Shown here: in pieces, positions 10,745 to 24,200 of the stretch
How positions within the stretch are numbered: the stretch's first letter is position 1
How the letters are laid out: every line of letters starts with the position of its first letter
Assembly (NCBI GenBank): GCA_948470475.1
Contig: OX419345.1
Coordinates: 2,848,501 to 2,912,500, forward strand
Reading direction: 5' to 3'
From: Galaxea fascicularis
Lineage: Eukaryota > Cnidaria > Anthozoa > Scleractinia > Euphylliidae
Length of the DNA: 64,000 nt
Made by a program: the position numbers and the translations under genes
The notes under the pieces: generated by a model
Told to the model about the DNA's origin: nothing
The model's database searches: none
The model's input: only the letters and a program-made list of their open reading frames with translations

Positions 10745-12292
10745 CTTCTCGTGTTCAAATGATCGCTCCGAATTCTTCAACCACCGTTCATTTTGGCCGC
10801 CATTTTGAAACGACTTGGAACCCAGGCTTTCGCGATCGACAGAAAGGAATGGAGAACTGGGATAGGATGGGATAGGCATTCGGCTCGCAATACGTGCTAA
10901 AAGTCTTACCGGAAATCGACTCACTGCATGTATTAACTACAAGCATTTTTAGCTGATACCAGACTACCTACGATACCAGCTCTCTTTTCACCACTAGTAA
11001 CAATTTGCTAAAAGATTTGGGTAGCCAGCCATGATATTAATTTAAACCCCAGTGCTTTCTTGTTCCACTTCTTGTGTTCTGATTTCAAGCCGGAATATTG
11101 CACCTTTATTGCCAAGGCGGCTAGATTCTAGAATACCCCGCCACTTATTTGCATGTGAATAGTGTTTATTGTTATCTGTTTCGTTCTTCAAACGATGCCG
11201 CTACAAGAAGACAGCGGGGTATTCTGAAATTGCTCCCATCAATGACAACACATCAAGAAAATTGAATTTATTACGAAATCTTCACTTCAATTTTACGTTT
11301 CACTTGCTTTACAAAGGGTAGTCATTACATTCCTTAGGATGGATATTATTCTGCCTCAAAAGAGACATCTAACTTTTCATACAAAATGAGACTGTTCATC
11401 ATCGCGAGAACTCCTTTGAACACAAACCATGAAGGGAGCGACAAAAAAGAAAAATATCTGTAAATTTAATTGCAGGTGCCTGGGTGTGTGGAGGAGAGGT
11501 TTCATTAATTTCACTTCTACGTTTACCTCATTTTATTGGAGATTAAAGTATGCACGTTTATACTCTCTATGAAAAGATCGACATTTAAATACTACTTCAC
11601 AACAACAAATTTAAAATATTGTGACTAAGTCCCGAACATTCACTGAACGCGATTCCCATTTTTTTTCAGTCCTCCAGTGCAGACCTTTTCTTTTCCTTGG
11701 AAGGTAAGTGCCATTTAAAACGGTGACGAGTTGGAACGAATCGAAGGGGGTGATTTCCTTTCCCTACCCTCCCCACCCCTTCGTCTTTCTACCTGGCACC
11801 CACCCCACTGGCAACAGTTGCTCTCTCCCCAATCTCCTTGTTAACAACCCAAGATCTTTTTTTTTTTGGCACAGTTTTTCACTGTCAGGAATGGGTTGCC
11901 CAAAGAACCTTCGGAGGAATTACCTTCACGTACATGTTAAAACACCTTTACTTGATGACGTGAGGGTTGAATCGAAAGGTGAGTCAAAATCGATACCAAA
12001 TACCCGATATTCTCAAAATATCGACATGAGCCGCCTGAGATATTATCTGTTTTGGTGGCGTTCGATACTTTTCCATTTAAGAGTTCACCAACCCCCTCCC
12101 CCACCCCACCCCTACCACCACCACCCACTCAACGACACCGACGATCTCAAATCAACCTTAAAAGATTGCAGTTAAAAGAACGCTTACGAAACAGTTATCG
12201 TACGTCTAACGGTTAATTACAATAGGTGTAACGAACACCGTGTTCTCATCTCGTTTGGTTTCATTAGACAATGATTTGAATTCAGGAGCTCG
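10745..12292. other. Intergenic region and TAF2 promoter side
   Basis: This lies between the TAF2 start and the ARFGEF stop codon; both genes are on the minus strand. No supported gene. A GGCCGCCATTTTG motif at 10795-10807 (minus strand CAAAATGGCGGCC, YY1-like) sits about 50 bp upstream of the TAF2 ATG. The rest should hold TAF2 upstream sequence and the ARFGEF 3' UTR; I could not pin a polyadenylation site. Confidence 0.5.
10795..10807 (-). promoter_or_regulatory. YY1-like motif upstream of TAF2
   Basis: Reads CAAAATGGCGGCC on the minus strand, matching the AANATGGCGGC core often found near the start sites of housekeeping genes. The position is appropriate; function is inferred. Confidence 0.4.
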
Positions 12293-15200
12293 TCAGCTGG
12301 ACTCGGGATCATCGCAAATGAGGAACGTGGTTCCTACTCTTTGAAAGACTCGTCTGAGAACGGAACGTAACTCCAGTTTACAATCCACCAATAACATGTT
12401 ACACAGCAGCGGGTAATAATGTGAAATATGCGTCTTGAACTGTGGAAGCAACAACAAAGGACACAAGTTGGAAGAATGGACAAGATAAGACACTGAAAGA
12501 ATGTAACGTAACCGCTCTATCAAGTCCACAGAACGAGGACGGGGAAGTCGCAAGAACCCACGCAGAAGGAATAGTGTGTGGTTACTTCAAATGTTTTTGG
12601 TACAAAATTATAACACCCTTTCTAACTAAGGAACCGAGGAATCCACTCAGAGCAAAGATTCCTCGGTTCCTTTGATGGAGCATGATCCGAGTACTCTTGG
12701 ATCACTGATCTTGATCTGGATCATCCCAAAGGAAAGCAACGTAAAACTTCCAACTTGTGTGTGGAGGGAGCTTAAGGAACTGATATGGTATCACCATGCA
12801 TGCACCACTATTTTGCAATACGGCCCGTTTCAAGATTTTCAAGGATCTGTGAAAGATAAGATGTTTCAGCGGTTGAGATAAAATTTGCAGTGTGTGATTA
12901 CCAGGAACACATTTCTCGATAAAGATCGTGAAATAAACAAATTTCTACTTTAGCATGAATTTGATATGGACTTTGCACAGTCGCTCATGTCCCGACCGCC
13001 GGTCAACGGGAGCGAAGACTTTGGGTACGAGAAAGCGAACTGCCATGCGCAATGCGGTACCTTTTAAACCAGCAAATCAGTACCATGTGTCACGTGATCT
13101 TACCCTGTCGTCATCAAGCTTTAGAAGCCTGTTCAAGAGCAACAGTAAAAGAACTGTCCACGCATCGCGGTGACTGGAGGATTCCAGCGAAAGAAAATAC
13201 CTCAGCGCATCTGTACATATTCTGAAGGAAGAAAAAAATGAACGCAGCAGCTTTGTAAAAGTTACTCAGCTTTACCCGAGTGGTTTAACTATGTTTTCAA
13301 ACAAACCAAATCTTGATGAACAGAAGAGAACCAGTTTGATTTTATACCTCACAGATCGTTCTTCGACGTCCGGCCACGATTCCCTCCTGTCTTCATCTGA
13401 ATACATTTTAAACAAAATACGCAGCATACAAGCCAAACTTGACGTCTCCTGTTTCAACAGGTTAGGCTTGGACTTGCCCTTAAAACCTTCAACCAAAAAG
13501 CAAGAAATGAATAGCTCGGTAATATTCCTGTCTAATTCAATTCGAATACTAAATTTGAAAATGCTGCTCATTTTTAATGAGCGAGATATGCGTATTTGCA
13601 ACCAAGGGCGCTCCGCATTCCACAATATACGCTACGGACTAAAAACTGAAGAAAATGGCAGTTTTATTTTATTTTTTTCCCTTTCATTTCTTTTCGTTTT
13701 AAATGTTTTCTTTTATTTTATTTTCAATCGCATGTAAATCCCAGGATTGTTGCGAGAGGAACCGCTGGTGATTGTTAGACAATGAAGAGGAAAACAAAAC
13801 GGTCTCGAAAAAAACCAAAGACAAACCAAACAAGGGAAAAAATATAATGCCTTTTAGAAGCCACAATCATCGATTTCACATAGACATAATCAAGTTATTT
13901 GAATACAACTTTTATTCGCTATATTATTACGAAGACTATTTCGTCCTGGAATGATTTCAGATTTTCAAATTCAAGATTTCCATTGTTTACAACACTAACA
14001 CAAAACAAATTCTGTTTGAGTTCTCGATTTCATCCCCAGAGCAATTAAACGCGCAATATTTTAAACATGTTTTCAGAAAGACGACTGATATTCAATTATC
14101 GCTTTTCCACCACCAAGACTGACTCACGCGAACTACGCATGCTCGCTGTACTTTTTACGAAGCAACGACCTAATGTGAATCGCGCCTAACTTCAGCGAAC
14201 GGTTTAACCTACCAGCTTTCATAAGGAAAGTTCTTTGCTCGTTATTCGCGTTGAAAGACTTGGCAAACTTGTGCGACTCCTCCAAACAGTCGACAAACAG
14301 AAGCAGCTGAGGAGAACTGAGGAACGGGTACATTCCCGCGCCGACAGCAGTCTCGCTCAGTGAACTGTCCACGCGGCTGCGGGACAAATCCCCAGACTAT
14401 AGTAAGAGAAAATAAGAGATACAGTGCTTTTCAATCGAATGTAAAGTAATACGGTTTTTGTTTCTTTAGCTGATCGATGCACCCAACTCTCTACAATATA
14501 CTAACACCAAGTCAAGGTCGGATGGAATTCTGCGAGAAGTTGATTACGAGCCTTAAGAGCATCTGCAAAGGAGACTCGGACTGAGGGTGAACAGTCTGCG
14601 ATGTACCGAGACAAGATGGAAACTTTTATACCAAGCTGGGATAAACAAGAGCAGCGTTCGACTTTTATCTACCATCTAATACCTTGGCAGAAGCGAGGTT
14701 CTCCGCATCTTCGCGCCTACTTGTAGCTGGAAAGAACACCACATTGTCGATGGTCTGAATAAGCTCCAGCTGGACAACACAGCGAATCAACAGTGATGTA
14801 AACAGCTGTTCAGGTGTGTCATCTGAAATGGAACAATGCTTGAGTCAAGCGACGGAAGGCGAAGGAGAGTGAGGGAGTAGGAAAGGGAAAATAAATCATT
14901 CTATTCTTAATCTTGACATCAGGTTTCCACGAAAAAAAGACGAACATCGGTCAAGCTTCTCGCCTGCGGCTCGTGGTGCACTTCCTCATTCTTATACTGC
15001 CAAATGGAATCTATTTGTTTGTTGTTTTTATTTTCTTCGACTCATGACGTCCTTCCTACGTGCATATTTGAATCGCAAACTTGTCTGAACCAATACAAAT
15101 CCGAGGTTTACACTGTTCGTTGCATGGCAGGGGTAAAGACAAAGAAATGACTTTTACGTCCAAGAAATACATAAAACACATCTTACGCCCAAATGTTTTT

Positions 15201-18200
15201 TTTATGAATTGCGAGCCAGATCATGGTTTATTAGCATATTAAACAACTGAATCACCGAACTCGTAGCAAATCCAGAAGTGTTTTCTTTGTTACAAACGTG
15301 GTATCAGTTCAGAGATCTTAAAAGGAGTTTGATTTCACTCGCTGTCGCCAGGGAGTAAATTTGCGCATTTCCAACGCATTACTCACAGTGGTGAGGCAGG
15401 GTTTCCGTCGGCTCCTCTCTAACTGTAGACAAGGCTATACTCTGATTGGTGGGTTCTTTCTCTTGAGCCTCCAATGCATCTTCAGCGGTATCGGTTTGTT
15501 TATGTTCAGTCCCAAACGCATCCGCCGCCCACTCGTCTGTGTCTGTAAATTCATCAAAATACTTCAGTCACCTCCAATTTGGACCACACAGAAGACTCCC
15601 ACACAAGAAAACAAACACTCAATAACATCACTAGTGTTGTCAACCATTTGCTAACTAACAGCACGGTGAGCTAATAGGGTGACGTAAGGCCTAAGCCACG
15701 CCCTTATCAGAGAAGAGGATTGGAAACCAACCTTCTTCTTCCAGCCGCGGGACAATGTCGTGTTCCGGCCTCACTTCTATGTCAACTGATTTCTGCGAAA
15801 AAAAATTTACACCAGCAAAGGTTGCGTATTGCCGTTTAAGCGTGTTGTTGAAATACCTTGGTGAAACTCAAGCAAAGGCGTTTTTGAGCGACGGAGAGCA
15901 AACGGAAGGGGACGTTTGGTATTTATGGGCAGTGTTTTTGCACAAACTTTCAAGAAAATCGTCTCAAAAAGAGTAAAGACGCTTAGTATATACGAATGTG
16001 GTAGCGTCAAAGAAATTAACAGGGAAAACGCCTCAGTCACGGTTGCCGTCCGTCGCTCAAAAACGCCGGTGCTTAAGTTCCCTATTAATTCCACAAAACC
16101 TCACTAACGCAAATTTTAGCTTTTATCGTGTACAACTAAAGACATAAATAAAGAATACCAAACAGCACTTCCCCGTGATGCTGTTTATTACACCTCACAA
16201 AATACTTGTAATTTTTAGTCTTAAGATTGGCCCCTTAGATAAAGCTAATGGGCAGTACCTCTCTGAATGTATTTCTGAAGCGAATAAGCGTAGTTTGTTT
16301 ATGAATATTTTTGTAAACTACTTACGGTGTCAAAGGAAGGATGGCGTTCTGGAGTTCGCACAGGGGTGTCAGGGGTGTCAGGGGTGTGTGTGGGTGTAGA
16401 CTGTGGAGTTGGTAACCCTGCGATGTGCGCGTCTGGTCTCCATGTCAGCAGCTCGCCTGGTACTGTGGAGGTAAATATGTCCCGGATGCACCGACACGCC
16501 CTCTCCCACATTTCAGGGGAGAAGTGGGAACCATTGGAAACAACCAGGTTCTCCAGGCAGTTGGTACCAGACCTCGCGAGCTGCTCGTTATCTGGAAAAA
16601 GAAAAGGGAATAAAGGTCTCTTATTGGTAACTGACGGTGAAAACGAGGTCTACGTTCCAGTACAGGAACAAATCATTTGTTCCTGTGACTCTGCACATAG
16701 ACCAGTATTCGGTTAAGCTCCTTACATCCTTAACTGTCCACAAAGAATTGGCGCGATGCTGAACAATTCTCTGCTAATTTTCCCGCGTTTTTCACTGCAT
16801 TGGCTACACACTCTCCGACGCTTCACATACACCTCTACTTTTGGTGCTCTATTCACCGGCTGGACACTTTCCCGCCCTTTACGCTGGTTGGCTGCCATTT
16901 TCCCGCTCTTACCAATGGACAGGCTCAGTGTGCACCAACATACTACTGGAAAACATACCTTGCTGAACACACCACAACAAATGTGAAAACATGTCTTCCA
17001 AAAGTACATCAGACAGAACTTCAAAATACTGTGTGAACACATCAACCACAGCATAAAGAGCGTGATTACATGTGGTCGTCATCCACTCTGATTTCTATTG
17101 ACATATGAAAACAAAGAATTCCGAGGGTTAGCGAGATAAGCAACAAGGAAAACAGTCCGAAGAGGAAGACTTCGACTACAGTTAGTACATAAACCCGAAC
17201 AGAATTGAGCTTTAATATGAACTTTATTTTGGGATTTCGCTTTGAGGCCTACATTTTGCAATACTTCAGCCTCGCAGATTTTTAATGATCTCTTGAAAAA
17301 TACTCCTTAAATGAAAGGCATGCGTTCTTTTTAGTCACCTTACCAAATCTTCGTGTCATGAAATCAAGTTAAACACGAAAATTTTAATGTGAGCAAACAT
17401 TTACCACACTACGATTATCTTACAAAAGCAAACATTAGCTTAAGCTTCGCAGGCCGCAATGACACCTGAAGAACTTAGTTTGAGAAAGTCACAGTGTGCA
17501 GCTAAACCCCGGCCTGCGTAGAGCGTAGAGACACGCAAGCAGAGGAGATGAGTAGAAAAATACTTCTCTCTTTTCTTCTCGCGCCTCCTCGCGCGTGCGC
17601 CCGCGCGTGCGCCGCTATCACTTGTGTCAATGCGTCCCATTTGTCTTCATTGCCTGCCACGAAGCCATCAAACCCGAAATCAAGGATACGTTGGTATCTC
17701 ACCTCAGACCAGTCGACTTGTTGATCTGGTAGCTTCATGTTATCAAAAATCCTAAAGACCACCCTGAATACATCCCTCCACCAGTGTTGTTGAAAAGTGT
17801 GCCCGTAACTCTTCATTATTTCGAACATCACCGTTAAACCCCTGAAAATACAATTAAACATTTACTGATCTACTGAAAAAATAAGGAAGATTAGTTTCAT
17901 TTCGAACTAAGAACAGAGGTTTCGGATCAAACAAGCTCGATTGTACAGTTTTCGGTTTTACTGAAATGCAACAAGTTAAGGAAATGACGATCATTTCAAG
18001 TAAGAAATGAAAAAAAGGCACTCCACCGATCTTTTTCCTCCTCCTGCATTTTTGCAAATGAAACGTCACAACTCAAGGAGTAGGAAGGATGCGAAAAGGC
18101 TATAAGAAGGCATCATTTGTTTTTCATTCATTTGTGTCTTTTATTTCGACTCCAATAAAAGGAAAAAAACTAAAACAATGGACAATGACGAGACCAAGGA

Positions 18201-21200
18201 GGAGGAGTGGTAACAAGCCTCAGTCAGAGAGAAGGAGTGGTTCCGAGTCTGGGTGAGGGGTCAAAGTTCATACCTCGTTCGAACGTCAAGTTTACATCTG
18301 TTTATGATACAAGACAGCTCAAAGAGAACTGGGAACCAGCCTTTGACCCAAACTTTATCAGCTTCTGGAATGCCACCGTCCTCGCTACTGTGCTCCTTGA
18401 ACATCTGTAACGTGAAAATAGATTATCTGTTAATTTCTCACAGTTACAGGCAATTCTGTTTCTGATTGCAAAGCAGGGTCTTTCAAACGTTCTTAAAAAA
18501 CCAACCGTGAAGTCACTGAGCACATTACTTCCAACGTAATTTTCGAGGTATCGTCCCGATAAAGATAAATGTTTATTAAGTCTGCATCTCACCTCAGGGT
18601 TCTCATACACGTATTTGGCACAGTTTCTGATCAGTCTGATGGCTTCCATGCTTGTGTCTGGAAACGATGCGTTACACGCAAACTCGGACAGACACTTGAC
18701 AGCGTCTTGGAATGAGTCGATAGTGGCGTGAAAGTATTTCTCGAATATGGTGGCTACAACAGAAGTAAATGAACAATTTGAGCAATTTTCAACTTGCTAG
18801 CCCTCTGTGCACTGTAATTGCCTATCAATCATGCGTAACCTGGGTAAACTAACCAGCGCGGACGTCATCATTCAGAAGTTAACTTCTCATGTTCCCGCGC
18901 TCAGAATCGGTTTCCATTTTTTTCTGCTCAGTTTCGATTCCCTAACTTACGTCATAATTCACTAACTTCACTAGCAAAGTAGTAACGCTGTTCGTAAGCT
19001 AACGAGTGCAGAATTTCGGATTTAGCTCAAATTAAAACGCTACCTAAGGTTATTTTAATGCCTACACAGATGAGCCCGGCAGTTAGCTACTTTTTACTTA
19101 CCAGTGGTCTGAAAGGCAAGCTCTACTATGCCTTCATCTTCATCAGAAGCTGCTAAGTGAAATACCGAGAAGACATTCTTCCAGCCAGACTTGATATTAT
19201 GAGCCTGCGAGTGTACCATTTGCGCTACACAGCGGACTACCATGTCACGTATAGTGGCTGACCTGTAATAGGGGAAAACAATGTGAAGAAAAGGTTTATG
19301 TAACGGTAAAATGCAAATTAACAGATTTCAAACAACAAATTAAACATTTCTAAAATGATTATTTATCAGTTGGCATTTCAGTATCAATGGTTCAAATACT
19401 AGCCGAACAGCTACAATGAAGTTTCACAGAGACTTGTAAAAGAGAATGCCCGTTGTATTTAGTTCAGAAACTCACACAAGTTTTCTAACGTTAACTAGTC
19501 AAAATCAACAAGCCACCTTTCGAGTATGTAAGATAGATAGATAGATAGATAGAAAACTTTATTAAGGTGTCAAAACCGTCTAGCTAGGGATAAAAAAATC
19601 CCTTACTAATTTGGGGACACTAAAAGTAAGTAAGAACGTATTATTGTGTCGTATCATCTAGCACACTGGTACGTAAGCTAATCGGGGACACCTAATTACA
19701 TTACAAAACACGTACAAAAAGAGAGTGCCGAGCACCAAAAAACAACACTGATGCAACGAGATTTTCTGATGTTTAATTCTCTTCAGTCTGAAAGACACAT
19801 TCAAACTAACAACTTACCTATTTTTCTTGACTATATACTCAAAAGGTCTGAGAAAGTCCTTCTGAAAGCGGAAGTTGGGTAACTCGCCCTTCTCCAAGAA
19901 CTTCATGGCGAGCTGACGCAGGGAATCGACGCAGAAAAACGCCACATCTTCATTCGGGTTACAACCGCACTGCAACACAAAATGACAACAAATCCACATG
20001 ATTTCTCTCTTTTAGCGGAGCAAAATGTCTACCACAGATTCAAAGACTTTCTAAAGAGCGACTACCGAAAATCTACCACTGAAAAGTTTCTTTAACACCT
20101 AGTGCTTGTCCTCAAGTCAAAGCGAAGTTTCGTGCCACAGACCGACATAAACAAAATTGCACCTTGTTGAAGTGATCGCCCAGCACAGCCCATATCCTGC
20201 TCCACTCCAATCTAATACGGTTCATGTTGTAGTAAGAGATTTCAACTATTTTCTGTAAGCTGAACATCCTCGGGTGAGTCGGGTTTGCAAGTTCTTCTGA
20301 TGAAATGGCGCCCAGAGCTTGAACGAAATCCACTATGGAGGAAAAGATAATTCTTTTTAGTTTTGAAAGCATCGCAATCGATGAAAGATGTAATATTTCT
20401 GTATTGCCACGCGCGCTCTCGCAATAAAAATCTGTGTTCTCCCAAAAGAGGTCAAATGTATTCACCTTCCAATTACGAGTTTGAATGCTCTACAATTAAG
20501 CTACAGGACAGCTGTGCAAGGTAGGCCATTAACCCTACGATCAAAATCTAAATTCTCATTTCCAATAGACTTCCAATAGAAGTAGTAGGAAGAAATTGTT
20601 AAAATATCAAGCAAATTCATCTTGTGTGATCCGGTCCTTAATTCTTGTGACCACTCTGTTTTACAAATAATAACACCTTTATTTAAGTCTCAAATCATTC
20701 TAGCTGAACAGGAGTGCTCTACTAATTGGGGAGACTGTTAATCAAATAAACTCTAAATTAAATCAAATGTTGGTTTTTGAAGAGAGGGGAAAACCGGAGT
20801 ACCCGGAGAAAAACCTCTCGGAGCAGAGTAGAGAACCAACAAACTCAGCCCACTTATGACGTTGAGTCCGGGAATCGAACCCGGGACACATTGGTGGAAG
20901 GCGAGCGCTCTCACCACTGCGCCAACCCTGCTCCCCATGGGAGCAGGGTTGGCGTTGATATTTCAAGGAGAAATTTGATGCTGATCACTCTAAAGGTTTA
21001 AATGGCGAATCTAGGCATATGCCCCACCTGACGATAGATTTAAATAAAAGGACAATAAACTCTCATGATGATTCCGTGTCGAGAAATGTATTTTGTCCTG
21101 TAAGCTACCTATTCTAAAACAAACGGGTGATTTTCTCTGCCGGAAACATCAGTCTTACCTATTGCATCTCCATCCAGTTTAGTGGACCCTGTAAATATTC

Positions 21201-24200
21201 TGAAAGATGGAAAAACAACACCAGGTTTTTAACTGCCTCCTACACAGTTCGGCGAACTTGAAATAGAGGATTTATTAACATTCACCTGTCTACCGCAACC
21301 ACCACACTCTGGGAACTGGTCTCTCCGACTGTTTCTTGAATGTAAGCTATTTTCTTTGGATCTGAAACAAGTTGAAGAATGCATTGAATACGATCGATAA
21401 AATGTGCATTACACTTGGGAAGTTAAATGAGGACTGTAGAAGACAGTTTTGAGTCTGCGTGTGAAATCCTCTCACTATTCAAATGAAACTTAATTACTGA
21501 ACAAATTCATGCGATGTCGCTTTGATATAATTCCAGAGCTGAACGAAGAGTTTCCTGCAATTTCTCTATTGTTCAGCTCAGTTATTCGCCTCAGACTCAG
21601 TGAATATCGTCGAATAATCCCCTTTTCTCCGTTGTGAGACTGAATGTCCCTGGGAAGGAGAAAACAACAGGTTTTTAAACGTACCATTCACCAGTTCATG
21701 TGCTTGGGAGGGGGCCAGTCCAGTGGATCCTAAAGAGACAGGGGTGGATAAGCCTTGTCCCACCCCTCCTGTGGGTCCCATGGACTTCACTCCTGTTCCG
21801 ATGAGCTGGGCTAACTCCAGCTGTGATATGCACTTGAGGATCTATGAAGCAAAGAATTATTAATGTGGAATTTCTCGTTACAACAGTGACACGTTCTTAA
21901 TCAGACAGGCAACAAGAATCAAACAAATCGTCAACTTGGGCAGACGTCAACACTGCGTGCAATAAACATGAAATGTAAGTAACTTGGAATTTATAACTTG
22001 GAATTAACTTGGAATACTAACATAACTTGGAATTTCAACAAAAAATATTGGACGTCTAGTGCTTAGTGGACAATCACGAGTTGGAGTACCGTGTAACAAA
22101 CGAAAAATGTGGCAGACGTTTGTATCAGACATCAGGACGAAAACATGCAAACACAAGCAAAGTGGAGATTGGATGGAGATTGAGGTAGGTGGAACTGAAA
22201 ACCAAGGAGATGGACTATTGGACTGTAGGTGGTAGTCTCCTTCGCAGCCGTCGTTTGGGCTCGTCACGCAACGGGAGGAAACGTTGCGTGACGAGCCCAA
22301 ACGACGGCTGCGAAGGAGACTATGCAGGTGGCTGATAACGTGAGGAAGATTACCTCGTGCCATGCTCTTCCAAGGTAGTTACCATCCGTCTGTGCAACAG
22401 TAATCAGCGTTTTTATTGTGTCAATGTTCTTGGTTTTTATCTCGTGCAATCCTGCTGTGGCCGTGAGAAGTGTGAAGCGTGACAAAGCTTGAACAAAACT
22501 GTCACGCTCCAGCTGAAATAACAAAATCCCAAAACAGTTGTGTTTATTCAATACTGCCCTTATTTACACATTTGTATTCAGGTTAAGGTTAAAAAGGCCG
22601 GCAAGTAGCGACTATTCTTAAGTACTGACAACCAGGGAAACGTCCTCTTAGGTAAAGTTACTCATCGAAGAAACTTTTAAAAGCATCTTTAGAAGGAGAA
22701 TACTGTTTCGTAATTTAGTTCAGAAACAAATTGAACCTGCACAACACTCTTTTTTGTTGCAATTATTTTACTTTACGTATTTTAGGACAAATCAGTCCTG
22801 GGGAAAGGTGCGAAACAGGCTATACAGCCCTTAATGAAGCACCAACCCATGAAACACTGAAATAGAATAGGTCAGCACTAGGGGTGGTCACAGCCAGGGT
22901 TCGTTACGTCCCTAGTGGTTCTTTAACGTCCCACAGAATGAATTGTGGAGAGTTGTGAGACGGGACCTCCGGTTTATCGTCCTTATCCGAGAAGACTAGA
23001 AAGTCTAACCATTTGCAGATGTCATGACAAAGGAAGCACTTTCTCCTCAGTTAATTAAAGACCCTGAGTGTTGGTCCGGCCGGGGTTTGAACCCATGACC
23101 TCCCGCACGCTAGTCCGGAACTCTACCAACTGAGCTAACCGGTCGGCGGTTAATTAATTGTTTTACTGTTTCCTAAAGAGCTTTAGTTTGGATCATACTA
23201 CTCCAATTACTATGTGATGCTCTATAAACCACTGTGTTCTGTGTGACCTACATGTAACATGGCATGCAGCACCCCATTTGTCAGTGTGATTTGTAACATG
23301 CTTAGCTCATGCCACAGTACCTGCATTCCGAAGATGCAACCGATTCTGATTGCACACCGAATGCCATCCAAGCAGAGGGATGCAACTTGCTGGTCATCAC
23401 AATGCTGTAGATTCACACTAAATGCTGCCAGGAATGGACTCCATGTCACCTGCAGAGATTTAATGAACAAAGAAATGAATAAGACCCGCAGCTTCCCTTC
23501 CTTTCTGACTGCATAGCCGAAAATATCAACTAAAGGTGAATATTCCTCGTAAAGGTAAAGAGCTAAATCAGCAGATTCAATGGCGTTAATGAGTTTGGGG
23601 TGCCTGTTGAAATGAGAAAGCACCTGATCCCTGATAGGTGTGTCACAGAGTGGTGTTGGGGTGACTGTTCAGGAATAACAAAGAAGACGCATAACTGGTC
23701 AACGAAAAGATCTTTCTCATTAACTGAACTCAAGGTCCGTACTGTATTGCTTCGCGCTTGGGCCAGAAATCAACGGAAAAACACGAGGATCCATAACTTA
23801 CAGTATGGACCGGGAGAACAAGCTTAACAACATATTTACTATGGGCGCTTTTCATTTGTCAGAACTGGCCAGCCAGACCGGTCATTTTTGAAAATGAAAT
23901 AGGCTTCTTTGGACATGGTTCGTACACTTTTTCAGGCCAAAAATTCAAGGACTTTTCAAGGACTTTTCAGGACCCTACTTGGAAATTTCAAGGACTTTTG
24001 TAATGACAATTTTACCTCAAAACACGCAAACACCAGACAACGAGTGCTTAAAAACACGTGCAAACCAGACATGCGCTGTGTACTTGTAGCTAAACGTACA
24101 TGTGTGAGAGTAACGAGAGAGAGCACTGGGAACGAAAACACAGGTTATCACATAATATTCGTGAGCATTTCCAGAGCGTAACGCCTTGCTTTCCTGAACA

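Noticed and set aside
13291..13737. 148-residue plus-strand ORF
   Set aside because: Antisense to ARFGEF exon 37, whose splice sites and similarity are clear.
17502..17702. Extension of an ARFGEF exon into [16 protein letters not shown]
   Set aside because: A good GTGAGA donor ends the exon at 17703, and the following sequence is a CG-rich simple repeat with no family match.
22861..23152. tRNA gene
   Set aside because: A- and B-box sequences are present, but a long non-tRNA body follows and the unit is repeated at 45597; it is a SINE.
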